Assembly (NCBI GenBank): GCA_035649495.1
Contig: DASRJL010000155.1
Location: 1 to 64,000 of the forward strand
Reading direction: 5' to 3'
Source of the DNA: SG8-41 sp035649495
Lineage (GTDB): Bacteria; Pseudomonadota; Gammaproteobacteria; Burkholderiales; SG8-41
Length of the DNA: 64,000 bases
Positions 52,186-61,712 of this stretch are shown piece after piece; position 1 is the first letter of the stretch; each line of letters begins with the position of its first letter. The notes below the pieces were generated by a model. That model was not told the DNA's origin. It saw only the letters and a list, made by a program, of their open reading frames with translations, and searched no databases. The position numbers were made by a program, and so were the translations under genes.

Positions 52186-53103
52186 ATGAATATAATTCTA
52201 GTTTCCGGAAGGCTGACCAGGGCGAGGACGATCACGCTCGACTGGCCGCACCTGGCCCTGCTGGGCTTCGGCGCTATCCTGTCCGTGTTCGTGCTGGCCG
52301 CAATGCTCCATTACCTTGCCGTGCGCTTCGCCGCCTCGAGCGATGTCCCCTACCTGCACACGCTGCTCCTTTCCGCCCAGCAACGCCAGGATGAAAAGAC
52401 CCAGTCCTACCTCCGCGAAAACCTGAACGCCCTGGCCGTGAAGGTGGGGGAGATGCAGGCGCAGCTCATGCGGCTCGACACGATAGGCGAGCGCCTCGCC
52501 AAGATCGCGGGTTTCAAGCCCCAGGACCTGATGTTCGGTGAGCTGCCCGGACGCGGCGGCGCACCGTCCATGATGCCGCAGTACGATCTCTCGCTCGGCG
52601 AGCTGACCCGGCAGCTCGAGTGGCTTACCCGCAGGCTCGACGACCGCGGCGACATGCTGGGCGTGCTGGAGTCCTCCCTGACCCTGGACAACGCCAAGAA
52701 GAAGCTGGTACCCACGATGCTGCCGGTTCAGGGCGGCTGGTACTCGTCCAATTTCGGCTGGCGCATCGACCCGTTCAACGGGCAGCGCGCCTACCACGAA
52801 GGAATCGACGTGATCGCCGAGCAAGGCACGGCGGTCTACGCGGCCGCGGGCGGCGTGGTCGTGTATGCTGATTTCCATCCACAATATGGTAATATGATTG
52901 AAATCGATCACGGGAACGATCTCATCACGCGTTACGCCCACGCGTCGAAGCGCCTGGTCAAGCTGGGCGATCTGGTGCTCCGGGGCGGCAAGATCGCGGA
53001 AGTGGGCAGCACGGGCCGCGCGACGGGAACGCATCTGCATTTCGAAGTCAGGCAGCGCGGGGCACCGGTCAATCCGTCTCAGTTCCTGAGACTGCCCGGC
53101 TGA
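52186..53103 (+). CDS. M23 family metallopeptidase (LytM-type)
   Basis: 305 residues from ATG 52186 after GAGGGAG. N-terminal transmembrane helix (LALLGFGAILSVFVLAAMLHYL), a coiled coil (about 60-110 and 130-165), then the M23 domain with zinc ligands in YHEGIDVIAEQGT and HLHFEVRQRG. It probably cleaves peptide crosslinks in peptidoglycan or regulates amidases. It lies between lpxC and secA, a typical Betaproteobacterial position, and is followed by a strong terminator. Confidence 0.92.
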   Translation: MNIILVSGRLTRARTITLDWPHLALLGFGAILSVFVLAAMLHYLAVRFAASSDVPYLHTLLLSAQQRQDEKTQSYLRENLNALAVKVGEMQAQLMRLDTIGERLAKIAGFKPQDLMFGELPGRGGAPSMMPQYDLSLGELTRQLEWLTRRLDDRGDMLGVLESSLTLDNAKKKLVPTMLPVQGGWYSSNFGWRIDPFNGQRAYHEGIDVIAEQGTAVYAAAGGVVVYADFHPQYGNMIEIDHGNDLITRYAHASKRLVKLGDLVLRGGKIAEVGSTGRATGTHLHFEVRQRGAPVNPSQFLRLPG

Positions 53104-53126
53104 GCCCGCAGGCACGCGATTTTCAA

Positions 53127-53154
53127 GGGGTGGGGCGGTTTCCCCACCCCTTTT
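53127..53154 (+). terminator. rho-independent terminator
   Basis: GGGGTGGGG and CCCCACCCC form a perfect 9-bp stem with a 6-nt loop, followed by TTTT. Terminates the M23 peptidase transcript before secA. Confidence 0.88.
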
Positions 53155-53285
53155 GCTTGATGGAGCGGTCTTGAAAACGCACGAACCGACAGGACTTACA
53201 GGAAACCCGCGGTGCCGCGAACTTGTGGCGCCGGCGCCTGACTATCCTGTGAATCCGGCAAATCCCGTCTAAAATTCGCAGCGAC

Positions 53286-56135
53286 ATGTTCCAGACGATA
53301 CTGAGAAAGATCATCGGCAGCCGCAACGACCGCCTGGTGCGCCAGTACGCGCGGCAGGTGCGCGCCATCAACGCGCTCGAGCCGCAGATGGAGAAGCTGT
53401 CGGATGCGGATCTCGCCGCGAAGACCGAGGAATTCCGCAAGCGCGTCGAGGAGCGGCTCGCGAAGATCGTAGACGGAGCGGAGGACGATCCGGAGGCAAA
53501 GACCCGGCGCGAGGAGGAGCGCGCGCGGATACGCAAGGAGCTGCTTGAGGAGCTGCTCCCGGAGGCGTTTGCCGTGGTGCGCGAAGCGTCCAGGCGCACC
53601 CTCAACATGCGCCACTTCGACGTCCAGATGATCGGGGGCATCGCGCTGCACAACGGCAAGATCGCCGAGATGCGCACGGGCGAAGGCAAGACCCTGGTCG
53701 CGACGCTGCCCGCGTACCTGAACGCGCTCGCCGGCCAGAGCGTGCACATAGTCACCGTCAACGACTACCTCGCGCAGCGCGACGCGGACTGGATGGGCAG
53801 GATCTATCGCTTTCTCGGACTGACCGTCGGCGTCAACCTGTCGCGCATGGAGCACGATCCGAAGCAGGCTGCCTACGCGTGCGACATCGTGTACGGCACC
53901 AACAACGAGTTCGGTTTCGACTACCTCCGGGACAACATGGTGTACCACCTCTCGGAAAAGGTGCAGCCGCACCTCGCCTACGCGATCGTCGACGAGGTGG
54001 ACTCGATCCTGATCGACGAGGCGCGCACGCCGCTCATCATCTCCGGCCAGGCGGAGGACACGACCGATCTCTACATCAGGATGAACCAGGTCGTGCCGAA
54101 CCTCGTCCGGCAGAAAGAAGAGAAGGAAGAGAACAGCGCGGGCGACTACTGGGTGGACGAGAAGCAGCACCAGGTGATTCTCTCGGAGCAGGGGCACGAG
54201 CACGCCGAGGAGCTGCTGGAGAAGGCCGGGCTTCTTCCGCCCAATTCGAGCCTGTACGAGCCGGCCAACATCATCCTCATGCATCACCTCAACGCGGCGC
54301 TGCGCGCGCACACCCTTTTCCACCGCGACCAGCAGTACGTCGTGCAGGGTAGCGAAATCATCATCGTCGACGAGTTCACCGGCCGGCTGATGCCAGGCCG
54401 GCGCTGGTCCGAGGGCCTGCACCAGGCGGTGGAGGCGAAGGAGGGCGTCGAGATACAGAAAGAAAACCAGACGCTCGCCACGATCACCTTCCAGAACTAC
54501 TTCCGCCTGTACAAGAAGCTCGCCGGCATGACGGGCACGGCGGACACCGAGGCCTACGAGTTCCAGCAGATCTACGGGCTGGAGACGGTGGTCATCCCGA
54601 CGCATCAGAAGATGATCCGGGAAGACCGCATGGACCAGGTCTACCGCACCACGCGCGAGAAACACCAGGCCATCATCAACGACATCAAGGAGTGCTACGA
54701 GCGCGGCCAGCCGGTGCTGGTCGGCACGACCTCGATCGAGAACTCCGAGCTGCTCTCGACGATGCTCAAGAAGGACAAGCTGCCGCACAACGTGCTGAAC
54801 GCCAAGCAGCACGCGCGCGAGGCCGAGATCGTGGCCCAGGCCGGCCGGCCGAAGATGGTCACCATCGCCACCAACATGGCGGGCCGCGGCACCGACATCG
54901 TGCTGGGCGGCAACCCGGAGCCGGAGATCAACCGGGTGATGGCGGAGGAGGCCGTCGATCCGGCGATCCGGAAGAAGCGGGCGGAGGAGATCCGGTTCGA
55001 CTGGCAGAAGCTGCACAACCAGGTCGTCGCTGCCGGGGGACTGCACATCACCGGGACGGAACGGCACGAGTCACGGCGCATCGACAACCAGCTGCGGGGC
55101 CGCTCGGGGCGCCAGGGCGACCCGGGCTCCAGCCGCTTCTATCTGTCGCTGGAAGACCCGCTGCTGCGCATCTTCGCGTCCGACCGCGTGGCCGCGATCA
55201 TGGAGCGGCTGAAGATGCCCGACGGCGAGGCGATCGAGCATCCGTGGGTCACGCGCTCGATCGAGAACGCGCAGCGCAAGGTCGAGGCGCGCAACTTCGA
55301 CATGCGCAAGCACCTGCTCGAGTACGACGACGTCGCCAACGACCAGCGCAAGGTGATCTACCAGCAGCGGAACGAGCTGCTCGACTCGGACGACATCACG
55401 GAGACGCTGAACGCGATGCGCGTCGACGTGATCGCCGGCCACTTCGAGCAGTGCATCCCGCCCGAGAGCCAGGAGGAGCAGTGGGACCCGGCCGGGCTGG
55501 AGCGGGTGCTGGAGGGCGAGCTGCAGCTCGCTGTTCCCGTGCAGCAGTGGCTCAGGGACGAGCCCGAGATGGGCGAGGACGCGCTGCGCAATCGTCTCAT
55601 CGAGGCGGCGCACGCCCGCTACCGCGAGAAGGTCGCGCAGTTCGATCCCGTGGAAATCCATCGCATCGAGCGGGCGATCATGCTGCAGAGCCTCGACACG
55701 CACTGGCGCGAGCATCTGTCCGCGCTCGACGCGCTGCGCCAGGGCATACACCTGCGGGGCTACGCCCAGAAGAACCCGACCCAGGAGTACAAGCGCGAGG
55801 CCTTCGAGCTGTTCTCCTCGATGCTGGGCCTCGTCAAGACCGAGGTGACGAAGGTGCTGATGACCGTGCAGTTCAGGAGTCCCGAGGAGCTCGCGGCGGT
55901 GGAGGAGCCCGAGGCCCCGCGCAACGTCCAGTACCAGCACACGGAGTTCAGTCCCGGCATAGGCGACGACGCCGGGGAAGCGTTGGCGGAGATCCAGCGC
56001 GAAAATGAGGGCGAAGTCGCAGTGGCGGAGCGCCCTCAGCCTTTCGTGCGCGGCAGCCAGAAGGTCGGCCGCAACGATCCGTGTCCCTGCGGGTCGGGGA
56101 AGAAGTACAAGCAGTGCCACGGAAGGCTGACCTGA
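53286..56135 (+). CDS. secA: preprotein translocase ATPase SecA
   Basis: 949 residues. Walker A MRTGEGKTLVA, Walker B IVDEVDSILIDEARTPLIISG, GTNNEFGFDYLRDNM, preprotein crosslinking domain, motif VI region GRSGRQGDPGSSRFYLSLEDPLLRIF and the zinc-binding C-terminus CPCGSGKKYKQCH that contacts SecB and phospholipids. Drives export through SecYEG. A TAAAAT hexamer lies 11 nt before the ATG, but no -35 is clear. Confidence 0.98.
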   Translation: MFQTILRKIIGSRNDRLVRQYARQVRAINALEPQMEKLSDADLAAKTEEFRKRVEERLAKIVDGAEDDPEAKTRREEERARIRKELLEELLPEAFAVVREASRRTLNMRHFDVQMIGGIALHNGKIAEMRTGEGKTLVATLPAYLNALAGQSVHIVTVNDYLAQRDADWMGRIYRFLGLTVGVNLSRMEHDPKQAAYACDIVYGTNNEFGFDYLRDNMVYHLSEKVQPHLAYAIVDEVDSILIDEARTPLIISGQAEDTTDLYIRMNQVVPNLVRQKEEKEENSAGDYWVDEKQHQVILSEQGHEHAEELLEKAGLLPPNSSLYEPANIILMHHLNAALRAHTLFHRDQQYVVQGSEIIIVDEFTGRLMPGRRWSEGLHQAVEAKEGVEIQKENQTLATITFQNYFRLYKKLAGMTGTADTEAYEFQQIYGLETVVIPTHQKMIREDRMDQVYRTTREKHQAIINDIKECYERGQPVLVGTTSIENSELLSTMLKKDKLPHNVLNAKQHAREAEIVAQAGRPKMVTIATNMAGRGTDIVLGGNPEPEINRVMAEEAVDPAIRKKRAEEIRFDWQKLHNQVVAAGGLHITGTERHESRRIDNQLRGRSGRQGDPGSSRFYLSLEDPLLRIFASDRVAAIMERLKMPDGEAIEHPWVTRSIENAQRKVEARNFDMRKHLLEYDDVANDQRKVIYQQRNELLDSDDITETLNAMRVDVIAGHFEQCIPPESQEEQWDPAGLERVLEGELQLAVPVQQWLRDEPEMGEDALRNRLIEAAHARYREKVAQFDPVEIHRIERAIMLQSLDTHWREHLSALDALRQGIHLRGYAQKNPTQEYKREAFELFSSMLGLVKTEVTKVLMTVQFRSPEELAAVEEPEAPRNVQYQHTEFSPGIGDDAGEALAEIQRENEGEVAVAERPQPFVRGSQKVGRNDPCPCGSGKKYKQCHGRLT

Positions 56136-56137
56136 AG

Positions 56138-56176
56138 GGTGACCCGTGACCCGTGACCGGTGACCAGTGACCGGTC
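56138..56176. repeat. heptamer run after secA
   Basis: GGGTGAC, CCGTGAC, CCGTGAC, CGTGAC (6 nt), CAGTGAC, CGGTC. Starts 2 nt after the secA stop. Only one arm is clear. Confidence 0.7.
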
Positions 56177-56204
56177 TATTTCATGGCTCTGCTGGTTCGA
56201 CCGC

Positions 56205-56210
56205 TATAAT
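56205..56210 (+). promoter_or_regulatory. -10 box of argJ
   Basis: Consensus TATAAT, 38 bp before the argJ ATG. A -35 box is not obvious. Confidence 0.6.
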
Positions 56211-56248
56211 CCGGCTGCGTGTCCATTAGCGGACTTGCGCACGAGCCC

Positions 56249-57481
56249 ATGCCAGTAAATCTCAAGACACCCGATCCGAAAGACCTGCTACCCGTCCCTG
56301 GCGTAGCGCTTGGCACCGCTGAAGCGAACATCCGCAAGCCCGGGCGCAAGGACCTGCTCGTGATGAAGCTCGAGGAGGGCGCGCGGGCGGCGGGGGTTTT
56401 CACGTCCAATCGCTTCTGTGCGGCGCCGGTGATCGTGGCGCGCGAGCATCTCTCGGCCTCCGCCGCGGCGACGCGCGCGCTGGTGGTGAATACCGGCTGC
56501 GCCAACGCCGGGACCGGCGGCCCCGGACTTGCCGCCGCCCGCCTGACCTGCGACGAGCTGGCGCGGCTGCTCAAGTGCTCCCCGTCGCAGGTACTCCCTT
56601 TCTCGACCGGCGTCATCATGGAGCCGCTGCCGGTGGAAAAGGTGGCGGCAGGGCTGCCGGCCTGCCTGGCGGATCTCAAGCCGGACAACTGGCTCGCCGC
56701 GGCGCAGGCGATCATGACCACCGACACGCTGCCCAAGGCGGCGTCGCGCCGCATCAGCGTGGCCGGCCGGCCCGTGACCATCACGGGCATCGCCAAGGGC
56801 GCGGGAATGATCCATCCCGACATGGCCACGATGCTGGGCTTCGTCGCGTGCGACGCGCGCATCACCGCGCCCCTGCTGCGCACGGCGGTGGCGCAGGCTG
56901 CCCGGCGTTCCTTCAACAGCATCACGGTCGACGGCGACACCTCCACCAACGATTCCTTCGTGCTGATCGCGACCGGAAAGGCGGACCACCCGGAGATCGC
57001 GGACGCGGGCAGCACGGAGTACGCAGCGCTGGTCGACGGCGTCTCGGCAGTTGCGGCCGAACTCGCGCAGGCCATCATCCGCGACGGCGAGGGCGCGACC
57101 AAGTTCATCACGATTCGCGTGGAGGGCGGAGCGAGCGAGGAGGAATGCCGCAAGGCCGCGTACGCCATCGCGCATTCGCCGCTCGTGAAAACCGCGTTCT
57201 TCGCCTCCGACCCCAACCTGGGCCGCATCCTGTGCGCCGTGGGCTATGCCGGCATAGCCGATCTCGACGTGGACAAGGTCGATCTCTACCTCGATGACGT
57301 CCTGGTCGTGAAGAACGGCGGGCGCGCGGAGACCTACCGCGAAGCGGACGGCCAGCGCGTGATGAAGCAGGCCGAGCTGACGGTGCGCGTGCTGCTCAAC
57401 CGCGGCGCCGCGGCGGCGACGGTGTGGACGTGCGACCTGTCGCACGATTACGTGACGATCAATGCCGAGTACCGCACTTGA
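56249..57481 (+). CDS. argJ: bifunctional ornithine acetyltransferase / N-acetylglutamate synthase
   Basis: 410 residues from ATG 56249, placed 32 nt after the likely transcription start; an in-frame GTG at 56219 would be nearly leaderless. ArgJ signature: NTGCANAGTG, STGVIMEPLPVEKV, GMIHPDMATMLGF with the autocleavage Ala-Thr before MLGF, and VDGDTSTNDSFV. The precursor self-cleaves into alpha and beta chains and cycles the acetyl group in arginine synthesis. Confidence 0.96.
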   Translation: MPVNLKTPDPKDLLPVPGVALGTAEANIRKPGRKDLLVMKLEEGARAAGVFTSNRFCAAPVIVAREHLSASAAATRALVVNTGCANAGTGGPGLAAARLTCDELARLLKCSPSQVLPFSTGVIMEPLPVEKVAAGLPACLADLKPDNWLAAAQAIMTTDTLPKAASRRISVAGRPVTITGIAKGAGMIHPDMATMLGFVACDARITAPLLRTAVAQAARRSFNSITVDGDTSTNDSFVLIATGKADHPEIADAGSTEYAALVDGVSAVAAELAQAIIRDGEGATKFITIRVEGGASEEECRKAAYAIAHSPLVKTAFFASDPNLGRILCAVGYAGIADLDVDKVDLYLDDVLVVKNGGRAETYREADGQRVMKQAELTVRVLLNRGAAAATVWTCDLSHDYVTINAEYRT

Positions 57482-57483
57482 CG

Positions 57484-57573
57484 GAGTTTCGAGTTTTTAG
57501 TGTTGAGTGCTAAGTTGTCGCTGCGAACTCCGAACTCAAAACTCAAAACTCAAAACCAAACACTCAACACTCG
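57484..57573. repeat. heptamer palindromic repeat element
   Basis: Left arm GAGTTTC, GAGTTTT, TAGTGTT, GAGTGCT (57484-57511) starts after the argJ stop. Right arm GAACTCC, GAACTCA, AAACTCA, AAACTCA, AAACCAA, ACACTCA, ACACTCG (57525-57573) ends 2 nt before the next ATG. Seven units, the longest arm in the window. Confidence 0.88.
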
Positions 57574-57575
57574 TC

Positions 57576-58463
57576 ATGAATGACGCAAGCAAGCTGATCA
57601 AGCAGGCCAGCGACCTCCTCGCGCGGCTCGAAAAGGTGCTGCCGGGAGAGGGTCCGCCCACCGACTGGAGTGCGTCCGCGGCCTTTCGCTGGCGCAAGCG
57701 GGACGGCAAGGGCGCGATCGAGCCGGTCAGGCACGTGCACCGCATCGCGTTGAAGGACCTGCGGGGCATAGACACGCAGAAGCAGCTGGTCGAGCAGAAC
57801 ACGCGCCAGTTCGTCGAGGGACACCCCGCCAACAACGTGCTGCTGACGGGCGCGCGCGGGACCGGCAAGTCCTCGCTCATCAAGGCACTCCTCAACAAGT
57901 ACTCCCCGAAGGGGCTGCGCCTGATCGAGGTCGAAAAGCACGACCTCGTGGACCTCGCCGATATCGTGGACCGCATCAGCGAGCGGTCGGAGCGGTTTCT
58001 TCTCTACTGCGACGATCTCTCGTTCGAGGCCGACGAATCGAACTACAAGGCGCTGAAGGTCGTGCTCGACGGCTCCGTGGCCGCGGCGTCCGATAACTGC
58101 GTCATCTACGCCACCTCCAATCGGCGCCACCTGATGCCCGAGTATATGCAGGAAAATCTCGACTACAAGCACGTCGGCGAGGAAATCCACCCGAGCGAGA
58201 CCTCCGAGGAGAAGGTCTCGCTCTCGGAGCGCTTCGGGCTGTGGGTGTCCTTCTATCCTTTCGACCAGGACGACTACCTCCGGATAGTCGGGGTCTGGCT
58301 GGAGCACTTCAAGGCGTCCGGCGCAAGCCGGGACGGGGCGCTGCGGGACGAGGTGCAACGCGCCGCGCTGCAATGGGCGCTTACGCGCGGCTCGCGCAGC
58401 GGGCGCGTCGCGTGGCAGTTCGCGCGCGACTGGGCGGGGAAGGCAAGGATGAAAGCCAAATGA
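57576..58463 (+). CDS. DUF815 AAA-type ATPase
   Basis: 295 residues from ATG 57576. Walker A LLTGARGTGKSSLIKALL, Walker B LLYCDDLSFE, sensor-like VIYATSNRRHLMPE and the DUF815 blocks NTRQFVEGHPANNVLL and YPFDQDDYLRIV. Cytosolic; family function unknown, often predicted to act with helicase or protease systems. It has no obvious ribosome site because a heptamer element abuts the ATG, and another heptamer element begins at its stop. Confidence 0.92.
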   Translation: MNDASKLIKQASDLLARLEKVLPGEGPPTDWSASAAFRWRKRDGKGAIEPVRHVHRIALKDLRGIDTQKQLVEQNTRQFVEGHPANNVLLTGARGTGKSSLIKALLNKYSPKGLRLIEVEKHDLVDLADIVDRISERSERFLLYCDDLSFEADESNYKALKVVLDGSVAAASDNCVIYATSNRRHLMPEYMQENLDYKHVGEEIHPSETSEEKVSLSERFGLWVSFYPFDQDDYLRIVGVWLEHFKASGASRDGALRDEVQRAALQWALTRGSRSGRVAWQFARDWAGKARMKAK

Positions 58464-58568
58464 AGGCGGAAGGCGAAAGGAGGAAGGAGGAAGGGGTTGG
58501 GAAAGTTTGCAGAGCCCGCCTTTGCGCGTTTTCCTTTCGTCTTTCGCCTTTCGTCTTTCGCCTTTAAT
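58464..58568. repeat. heptamer palindromic repeat element
   Basis: Left arm AAGGCGG, AAGGCGA, AAGGAGG, AAGGAGG, AAGGGGT (58464-58498), right arm CCTTTCG, TCTTTCG, CCTTTCG, TCTTTCG, CCTTTAA (58534-58568). Fills the gap between DUF815 and the Nudix-ThiE gene from stop to start codon. Confidence 0.88.
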
Positions 58569-59505
58569 GGCTGCGGGAAGGGTGGAGGTCGCAGCGGCCG
58601 TAATCCTGCGCGATGACGGAAGCTTCCTGCTGGGTCAGCGGCCATCGGGAAAAGTCTACGCCGGCTACTGGGAATTTCCCGGTGGAAAGGTCGAGCCGGG
58701 AGAATCGCCGCGCGCGGCGCTCGCGCGCGAGCTGCACGAGGAGCTGGGAATTGACGTCGAGCGGGCGTATCCATGGCTGACGCGCGACTATGACTACGCG
58801 CACGCGGCGGTGCGGCTGCGCTTCTACCGCGTGGCGGGCTGGTCGGGCACGCTGCACGGCCGGGAGAAGCAGCGCTTCGAGTGGCAGCGGCCCGGCGCCG
58901 TCAGCGTCGAGCCGATGCTCCCCGCCAACGGCCCCATACTCAAGGCGCTGACGCTCCCGCCCGTCTACGGCATCAGCATGTGCGAGGACATGGGTGAGCC
59001 GGAGTTTCTGCGGCGGCTCCCGCGCGCGCTGGATGCGGGCCTCGCGCTCGTGCAGGTGCGCGAGAAGCACCTGCCGCCGCACGAGCTCGTGCGCCTCACC
59101 GCCGCGGCCATCGCGGCGGCGCGCCCGCGCGGCGCGCGCGTGCTGCTGAACGGCGAGCCTGCGCTCGCCCAGCGCGCCGGCGCCGACGGCGTGCACCTTA
59201 CCGCTGCGGCTCTGCTGGAACTCGACGCGCGCCCGGCGCTGGGACTGGTCGGCGCTTCCTGCCACGATGCGCGGGAGCTCGACCAGGCGGCTCGACTCCC
59301 CGCCGACTTCGTCGTGCTGGGCCCGGTACAGGCGACGCCCAGCCATCCGGGCTCGCCGACGCTCGGCTGGGAGCGCTTCGCCGAGCTGATCCGGGACTAT
59401 CCGCTGCCGGTGTACGCGCTGGGGGGATTGAGGCCGACCGATCTCGAAACGGCGTGGGGAGTTGGCGCGCACGGCATCAGCATGATGCGCGGAGCCTGGA
59501 GCTGA
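58567..59505 (+). CDS. Nudix hydrolase (MutT) / thiamine-phosphate-synthase-like fusion
   Basis: 312 residues from ATG 58567. Residues about 5-130 are a MutT-type Nudix domain with the box GGKVEPGESPRAALARELHEELGI. Residues about 140-312 are a ThiE/TenI-like TIM barrel (VQVREKHLPPHELVRL, DGVHLTAAALLELDARPALGLVGASCHDARE, VVLGPVQATPSHPG, PVYALGG). The fusion is known in Beta/Gammaproteobacteria. The first half is expected to remove 8-oxo-dGTP; the barrel's activity is unproven and it may not make thiamine phosphate. Confidence 0.9.
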   Translation: MAAGRVEVAAAVILRDDGSFLLGQRPSGKVYAGYWEFPGGKVEPGESPRAALARELHEELGIDVERAYPWLTRDYDYAHAAVRLRFYRVAGWSGTLHGREKQRFEWQRPGAVSVEPMLPANGPILKALTLPPVYGISMCEDMGEPEFLRRLPRALDAGLALVQVREKHLPPHELVRLTAAAIAAARPRGARVLLNGEPALAQRAGADGVHLTAAALLELDARPALGLVGASCHDARELDQAARLPADFVVLGPVQATPSHPGSPTLGWERFAELIRDYPLPVYALGGLRPTDLETAWGVGAHGISMMRGAWS

Positions 59506-59512
59506 ACCGCGG

Positions 59513-60505
59513 ATGAATGCGGATGACTTCGAGCGAGACGGTAAACGAATCCTGACCGCGCTGGCGCTGCTGGTGGCGACAATTCAGCCCGGACTGGCGC
59601 AGGATAAGTATCCGGCGCGGGCAGTACGCATCATCGTGCCTTCCGCCGCCGGCGGCAGCAGCGATACAGGCGCCCGCCTGATCGCGCAGGAAGCGCAGAA
59701 GCGCTGGGGGCAATCGGTCGTGGTGGAGAATCGAGCCGGCGCCGCGACGATCATCGGCACGGAGGTCGTCGCCAAGGCGCCGGCGGACGGCCATACCCTG
59801 CTGATGGCGCCGGGCGCTTTTGCGACCAACCCGACGGTTTACCGGAAGATGCCGTACGATGCCGTCCGCGACTTTCAGCCCATTTCGCAAACCCTCTTCA
59901 CGCCGCAGGTGATCGCGGTGCATCCCTCGGTTCCCGCGAAATCCGTGAAGGAGCTGATCGCGCTCGCCAAGACGCGGCCCGGCGAGCTCCAGTATGCCGC
60001 CGCCGGTCATGGCACCCTCCCGCATCTCACGATGGAGTTGTTCGCCACCATGGCCGGGATCCGTCTGGTCAATATTCCCTACAAGGGCGGCGCGCCGGGC
60101 ATAGTCGATCTCCTTGCCGGCCGCCTTTCGCTCATCTCGACGAGCAGCATGTCGATCGTGCTGCCGCTGGTGCGCTCCGGCAGGCTGCGCGCGCTGGGCG
60201 TCACAACTGCGGCCCGCATCGCCGTGTTGCCCGATACTCCGACAATCGCCGAGGCGGGTCTGCCCGGATTCGAGGCCGTGCAGTGGTCCGGGCTGCTGGC
60301 GCCCGTGGCAACCCCGCGCGACATCATCGTCAGGCTGCACAGGGACGTCGCTGCCATCCTGCGCACGCCGGAGGTGAGAGAGCGCCTGGCCGCCGACGGC
60401 AGCGAGGTGGTCGCCGGCTCGCCCGAGGAGTTTGCCGCCTTGATCAAGGCGGAGATTGCGAAATGGACCAAAGTGGTAAAAGCTGCGGGAATCCAACCGG
60501 AGTGA
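59513..60505 (+). CDS. Bug/TctC-family extracytoplasmic substrate-binding protein
   Basis: 330 residues. An N-terminal hydrophobic signal segment (ILTALALLVATIQPGLAQ) precedes DKYPARAVRIIVPSAAGGSSD, the Bug opening. ENRAGAATIIG, YKGGAPGIVDLLAGRL and LLAPVATPRDI follow. Orphan, with no transporter genes nearby. It is 29 bp before an asparaginase-like secreted enzyme on the same strand, so the ligand may be the product of that enzyme (an amino acid or dicarboxylate). The second ATG or a later start may be used. Confidence 0.9.
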   Translation: MNADDFERDGKRILTALALLVATIQPGLAQDKYPARAVRIIVPSAAGGSSDTGARLIAQEAQKRWGQSVVVENRAGAATIIGTEVVAKAPADGHTLLMAPGAFATNPTVYRKMPYDAVRDFQPISQTLFTPQVIAVHPSVPAKSVKELIALAKTRPGELQYAAAGHGTLPHLTMELFATMAGIRLVNIPYKGGAPGIVDLLAGRLSLISTSSMSIVLPLVRSGRLRALGVTTAARIAVLPDTPTIAEAGLPGFEAVQWSGLLAPVATPRDIIVRLHRDVAAILRTPEVRERLAADGSEVVAGSPEEFAALIKAEIAKWTKVVKAAGIQPE

Positions 60506-60534
60506 CCGGGCGCAAATCAGGTACGGAGACTTCC

Positions 60535-61569
60535 ATGACCGATCTCTTGCGGTTTGCCGCAGCCTTTCTGTTTCTTGCCGCCATGGGCGCAGTCCAGGCT
60601 CAGGACAAGCTGCCCCTCGTGAAGGTGGTCGCGACCGGCGGCACCATCGCCAACACGCCGTCAGGGCGCCTCCATGCGGGCGAAGTCGCCGAAGCGATCC
60701 CCGCGTTGAAGCAGGTCGCACGCCTGGAGGTCGAAGAGATCTTTCGCGTCGGCAGCAGCAGCATCACCTTTGATAACTGGCTCACGCTTGCCCGGCGGAT
60801 CAACGAGATCCTTTCCCGGGAGCCCGAGGTCCAGGGCGTGGTCGTCACGCATGGATCGAACACGATGGAGGAAACCGGCTACTTCCTGAGCCTGACGGTG
60901 AAGAGCGACAAGCCGGTGGTCCTGACCGCCGCCCAGCGGCAGTTCACCACCCTGAGCTCGGACAGCCCGAAGAACTTTCTCCAGGCGGTGCGGGTCGCGG
61001 CGAGTGGCGAAGCGAGAGGCAAGGGCGCGCTGATCGTCACCAACGACGTGATCAATGCCGCGCGCGACGTCACGAAGAGCATCACGTATCGCCTGGAAAC
61101 CTACACCAGCCGGGACCTGGGCGTCCTGGGCTACGTCGACGAGGACCGGGTCACCTTCTACCGCTTGCCGCTCAAGCAGCATACCAAGGCCACGCCGTTC
61201 GACATCGCCCGGGTCGAGAAACTGCCCCGGGTCGAGGTCATCTACAGCTCGGTGGACGCGGACGGCGCGTTGATCGACGCGGCAGTGACGTACGCCAATG
61301 CCGAAGGGCTCGTGATCGCCGGATTTCCGACCGGATCGGCCACGCCCGAGATGGAAAAGGCGATGAACCGGGCGGCGGCCAGGGGCATCGCGGTGGTGAT
61401 GAGCAATCGCGGCGGAACGGGACGGATCACGGACACCCGCACCAAGGAGGCCCGCCCCATCATCTTTGCCGACAACCTCACGCCGCAGAAGGCGAGGGTC
61501 CTCCTGATGCTGGCGTTGACGACGACCAAAGACCGCGCGGAGATCCAGCGGATCTTCCAGACGTATTGA
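60535..61569 (+). CDS. periplasmic type II asparaginase-like protein
   Basis: 344 residues from ATG 60535 with a signal peptide (MTDLLRFAAAFLFLAAMGAVQA). The first catalytic triad Thr is present in VVATGGTIA (Thr37). In the second, THGTDTMEE of E. coli AnsB becomes THGSNTMEE: Ser108 for Thr89 and Asn109 for Asp90. The triad Lys is kept in ARDVTKS. The C-terminal NLTPQKARVLLMLALTTTKDRAEIQRIFQTY matches AnsB closely. Ser can replace Thr, but Asp-to-Asn should alter activity or specificity. Follows a Bug receptor. Confidence 0.85.
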   Translation: MTDLLRFAAAFLFLAAMGAVQAQDKLPLVKVVATGGTIANTPSGRLHAGEVAEAIPALKQVARLEVEEIFRVGSSSITFDNWLTLARRINEILSREPEVQGVVVTHGSNTMEETGYFLSLTVKSDKPVVLTAAQRQFTTLSSDSPKNFLQAVRVAASGEARGKGALIVTNDVINAARDVTKSITYRLETYTSRDLGVLGYVDEDRVTFYRLPLKQHTKATPFDIARVEKLPRVEVIYSSVDADGALIDAAVTYANAEGLVIAGFPTGSATPEMEKAMNRAAARGIAVVMSNRGGTGRITDTRTKEARPIIFADNLTPQKARVLLMLALTTTKDRAEIQRIFQTY

Positions 61570-61571
61570 GA

Positions 61572-61598
61572 GCGCCTATCAAAATGAAGGATAGGCGC
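61572..61598 (+). terminator. hairpin after the asparaginase-like gene
   Basis: GCGCCTATC and GATAGGCGC form a 9-bp stem with a 9-nt loop, 3 bp after the stop. A second imperfect stem with an AGGGG/CCCCT core follows at about 61621-61648. Neither has a strong U-tract. Confidence 0.45.
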
Positions 61599-61712
61599 CC
61601 TGATGTAGGGTAGGGGAGAGCGAAGCGAGGGGCTATCCCCTCATTTCGTTGGGTCCTCTAAGAAGGCTCATAATACGATTTTCCGTTCCAACGCGGTCCC
61701 TGGGGAGGCGCC

